Below, in pieces: positions 62,151 through 64,000 of a stretch of DNA of 64,000 nucleotides. Under the pieces are notes generated by a model, which was not told where the DNA came from, made no database searches, and was given only the letters and a program-made list of their open reading frames with translations. Source of the stretch: Calamus simplicifolius. Lineage: Eukaryota; Streptophyta; Magnoliopsida; Arecales; Arecaceae. The stretch's first letter is position 1; every line of letters begins with the position of its first letter. The position numbers and the translations under genes were made by a program. The stretch covers positions 474,398 to 538,397 of the forward strand of contig UESW01004826.1 of assembly GCA_900491605.1 (NCBI GenBank), read 5' to 3'.

Positions 62151-62380
62151 GAAAGTACATTTCTAACCCCAGCTATGTGATACAGTTTAAGCCCATACAG
62201 TTAAGGAATGATCTGACATATGAAGAGCATCCTGTGGTATTATGGATCGCAAGGATCAAGTTCTAAGACGGCATAGCATTTCCTATATCAAGGTTCAATG
62301 GAATAACCATTCTGAGAGGGAAGCTACTTGTGAGCTTAAGGACGAAATGAAAAAGAAATATCCTTATTTGTTTGTATCTT
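62150..62380 (+). pseudogene. Chromodomain of element C integrase
   Basis: After HNVFHVSMLRKYISNPSY (frame-shifted) comes a chromodomain-like block: ISYIKVQWNNHSEREATCE at about 62280-62335, followed by LKDEMKKKYPYLF. Chromodomains steer integration toward marked heterochromatin. The first aromatic residues are not clear because of a frame break. Confidence 0.75.
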
Positions 62381-62465
62381 AGTATATGTAAATGAAAAGA
62401 TGATTATTCTTATGATCAAACTTTGAATTCTAAATGGGCATCAATTTCGAGGCCAAAATTTTTAT

Positions 62466-62476
62466 AAAAGGGAGAA
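62466..62476 (+). other. Element C polypurine tract
   Basis: AAAAGGGAGAA directly before TGTAATC. Confidence 0.8.
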
Positions 62477-64000
62477 TGTAATCCCCCACGTGAAAAATAG
62501 GGTGGAAAGGGGGAAGAGAAGACAGGCATGGCACGATAGCAACCGCGTGCCGTCCCTTCCTTCTCCACCCCCCCTTCTCACGATAAATGGGGAGGGAAAG
62601 AGGAGTCTCCTCCCTCCACCCATCGCTATCATTGGTAAGCCCCCCGCCCTTCCATAGCTTCATCAAAAGTGAAACAGAGAGAGAGGCAGAGAGGGAGATC
62701 GGGAAGGGCGGACCCTCCCCGTCGCTGCGCCGGTCTGGAGTGCCCGGCCGCTCGAGGTGGCCAGGGAGGAGAGGGGAGGAGAGTCCGGCTGCTCGAGGTG
62801 GCCAGGGAGTCCGGCCGCTCGAGGCCCGGAGTTGAGTGGTGGAGGGCCGCTGGGCAGCCCTCCCTTCACTGTGGAACCAAGCCGGTCCGCGGCTTGGTTT
62901 TGGCCCAGTGGAGTGCCCGCCGGCTCGCCGGGCCCAGCTGCGAACGGCGACCTCCACCGGTGCCAGGGCAGCGTCCGGTGGGGTCCCGGCCGGCCTCGCC
63001 GTTGCCCAAGGAGGGAGAAAAAGAACAGGGGAGAGAGGATGGAAAGAAAGAAAGAGAGGAGGAGAGGGAAAGAGAGAGGAGGAGGCGACCATCGGCGATC
63101 GGCCCGTGGCCGATGGCCGGCCGAAACCCCGGGAGGGGCCAGCGGTGGCCCTTGGCCACCGGCCCCCCTTCTTTTCCCCTGGTTCGAGTGAACTAGGGGA
63201 GGAAGAAGCAGAGAGAAGAGAAACAGAGAGGGGAAGAGAGATAAAAGGGGCTGGCCCGGGTTCGGCCTAGCCCAATTAGCCTTTTTGGGCTGATTTTTTG
63301 GGCCCCAAATTGGGCCAGGCCCAATAAAAGAAGGATACGGCTTAGATCAGTGTTGATCCTAATTTCTTGGGGTATTTTTATTTCCCATTTGGGCTTATAT
63401 ATTGGGAGATATTCAAGCCCTAAGTTGGTCTCGGGATTAAACTTGTAGAGTTTAAAAGCTATTTTGATATGCTAATTTTAGAGACTAAAAATTAAAAAAT
63501 TGGTGGTGTAGGTACTCAGGTGCTTAAATAGCCGAATTACATTTTTGGGTTAGCGCCAGGAGATAAGTAAGCCATTTATCATTTTTATAAATTATTAAAA
63601 TATAAAATTATGTATTTAAATGCTATATTGATATATATTGCATTATTTAAAAAAATAAGAAAATGGATTGGTACTCTTATTTGCAAGTGAGCATACTATG
63701 ATTATTTATTATATTTTACAAATAATTTGGTACCTATACGGATAACTAATCAATTGGCATGGTTTTGAAATTGCTAAAGGTTTTATAAATATACATGTGT
63801 ATTTGACATGTTTAAATCACTGTAATTATGAAAAGTATATGGATTGCATTTTTGCAATGATACATGCTATTTGACAAATGTGGCATGAAAATGATACTTT
63901 GTGTATATGATAATATGTCCCACCATGGTCCGCTATGACATGATATGATATGATGTGATATGTTGCATAACTCACTTGACATCGGAAGCCAACTCCATAG
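62477..64000 (+). repeat. Element C 3' LTR (cut by window end)
   Basis: 1524 bp present, aligned with the 5' LTR throughout. It carries an extra ~70-bp GC-rich segment at about 62752-62820 made of repeated CTCGAGGTGGCCAGGGAG units, and lacks the long C-run of the 5' LTR. Confidence 0.88.

Larger units (their letters stand above)
55391..64000 (+). mobile_element. Gypsy element C (Tekay/Del-like chromovirus)
   Basis: 5' LTR 55391-57652, initiator-Met primer site at about 57659, gag, protease, RT, RNase H, integrase with chromodomain, polypurine tract, and a 3' LTR from 62477 that continues past the window. Long LTRs and a C-terminal chromodomain place it with Tekay/Del chromoviruses. All ORFs are broken. 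Confidence 0.9.

Noticed and set aside
62669..63270. Overlapping long frames in the second LTR
   Set aside because: Same GC-rich LTR sequence; no domains.

Overview
This is plant nuclear DNA. It carries a polyubiquitin gene with a leader intron, an intron-split nuclear gene for a chloroplast FtsH protease, and layer upon layer of plant LTR retrotransposons (Sirevirus-type and other Ty1/copia, Tat-type and chromovirus-type Ty3/gypsy), plus a hAT-like MITE and LINE/SINE debris. The genes are not GC-rich like grass genes. A non-grass monocot such as a palm would fit, but that is only a guess; nothing in the window fixes the species.

Layout. 1-3076: 3' end of a Sirevirus-like copia element (broken env-like ORF, several polypurine tracts, 1.38 kb LTR). 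3077-5945: 3' part of a Tat-like gypsy element with an antisense F-box/kelch gene fragment just inside its polypurine tract and LTR. 6394-8019: polyubiquitin gene (TATA box, leader intron, three ubiquitin units). 9180-32481: an FTSH2/VAR2-like gene with a G-box and a perfect 58-bp palindrome in its promoter, a probable 8.5 kb leader intron containing gypsy element A (10280-18052, TSD TTATG), and four coding exons (18234-19381, 19581-19893, 22019-22259, 32140-32481). The last intron holds a copia element (23228-31319, TSD GATGC), itself split by a hAT-like MITE (28112-28553, 8-bp TSD). 35317-37524: antisense Sirevirus-like solo LTR (TSD ATTAT). 40227-54668: a 14.4 kb minus-strand Tat-like gypsy element B (TSD ACCTT), inserted in LINE-like sequence and carrying an antisense, partly duplicated accessory gene with its own TATA box. 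55391-64000: a Tekay/Del-like chromovirus, element C, whose 3' LTR runs off the window.

Only two host genes are recognisable, both on the + strand. Corrected for two missing bases, the four FtsH exons total 2046 nt (681 residues plus stop) with consistent intron phases, so this gene model is well supported. All four frame breaks in the two host genes are single missing bases in short homopolymers, which looks more like a base-calling artefact than decay. The retroelement genes carry many stops and frameshifts and are scored as pseudogenes.

Most interesting points: (i) gypsy elements A and B, otherwise diverged, both carry tandem arrays of 141-bp period just after pol, with an invariant GTTCAAGTC core that resembles a pol III B box; (ii) the antisense gene of element B has its own G-box/TATA promoter and a nested duplication; (iii) a kelch gene fragment sits where a Tat-type antisense gene would be; (iv) the FtsH gene hosts three nested insertions in its introns.
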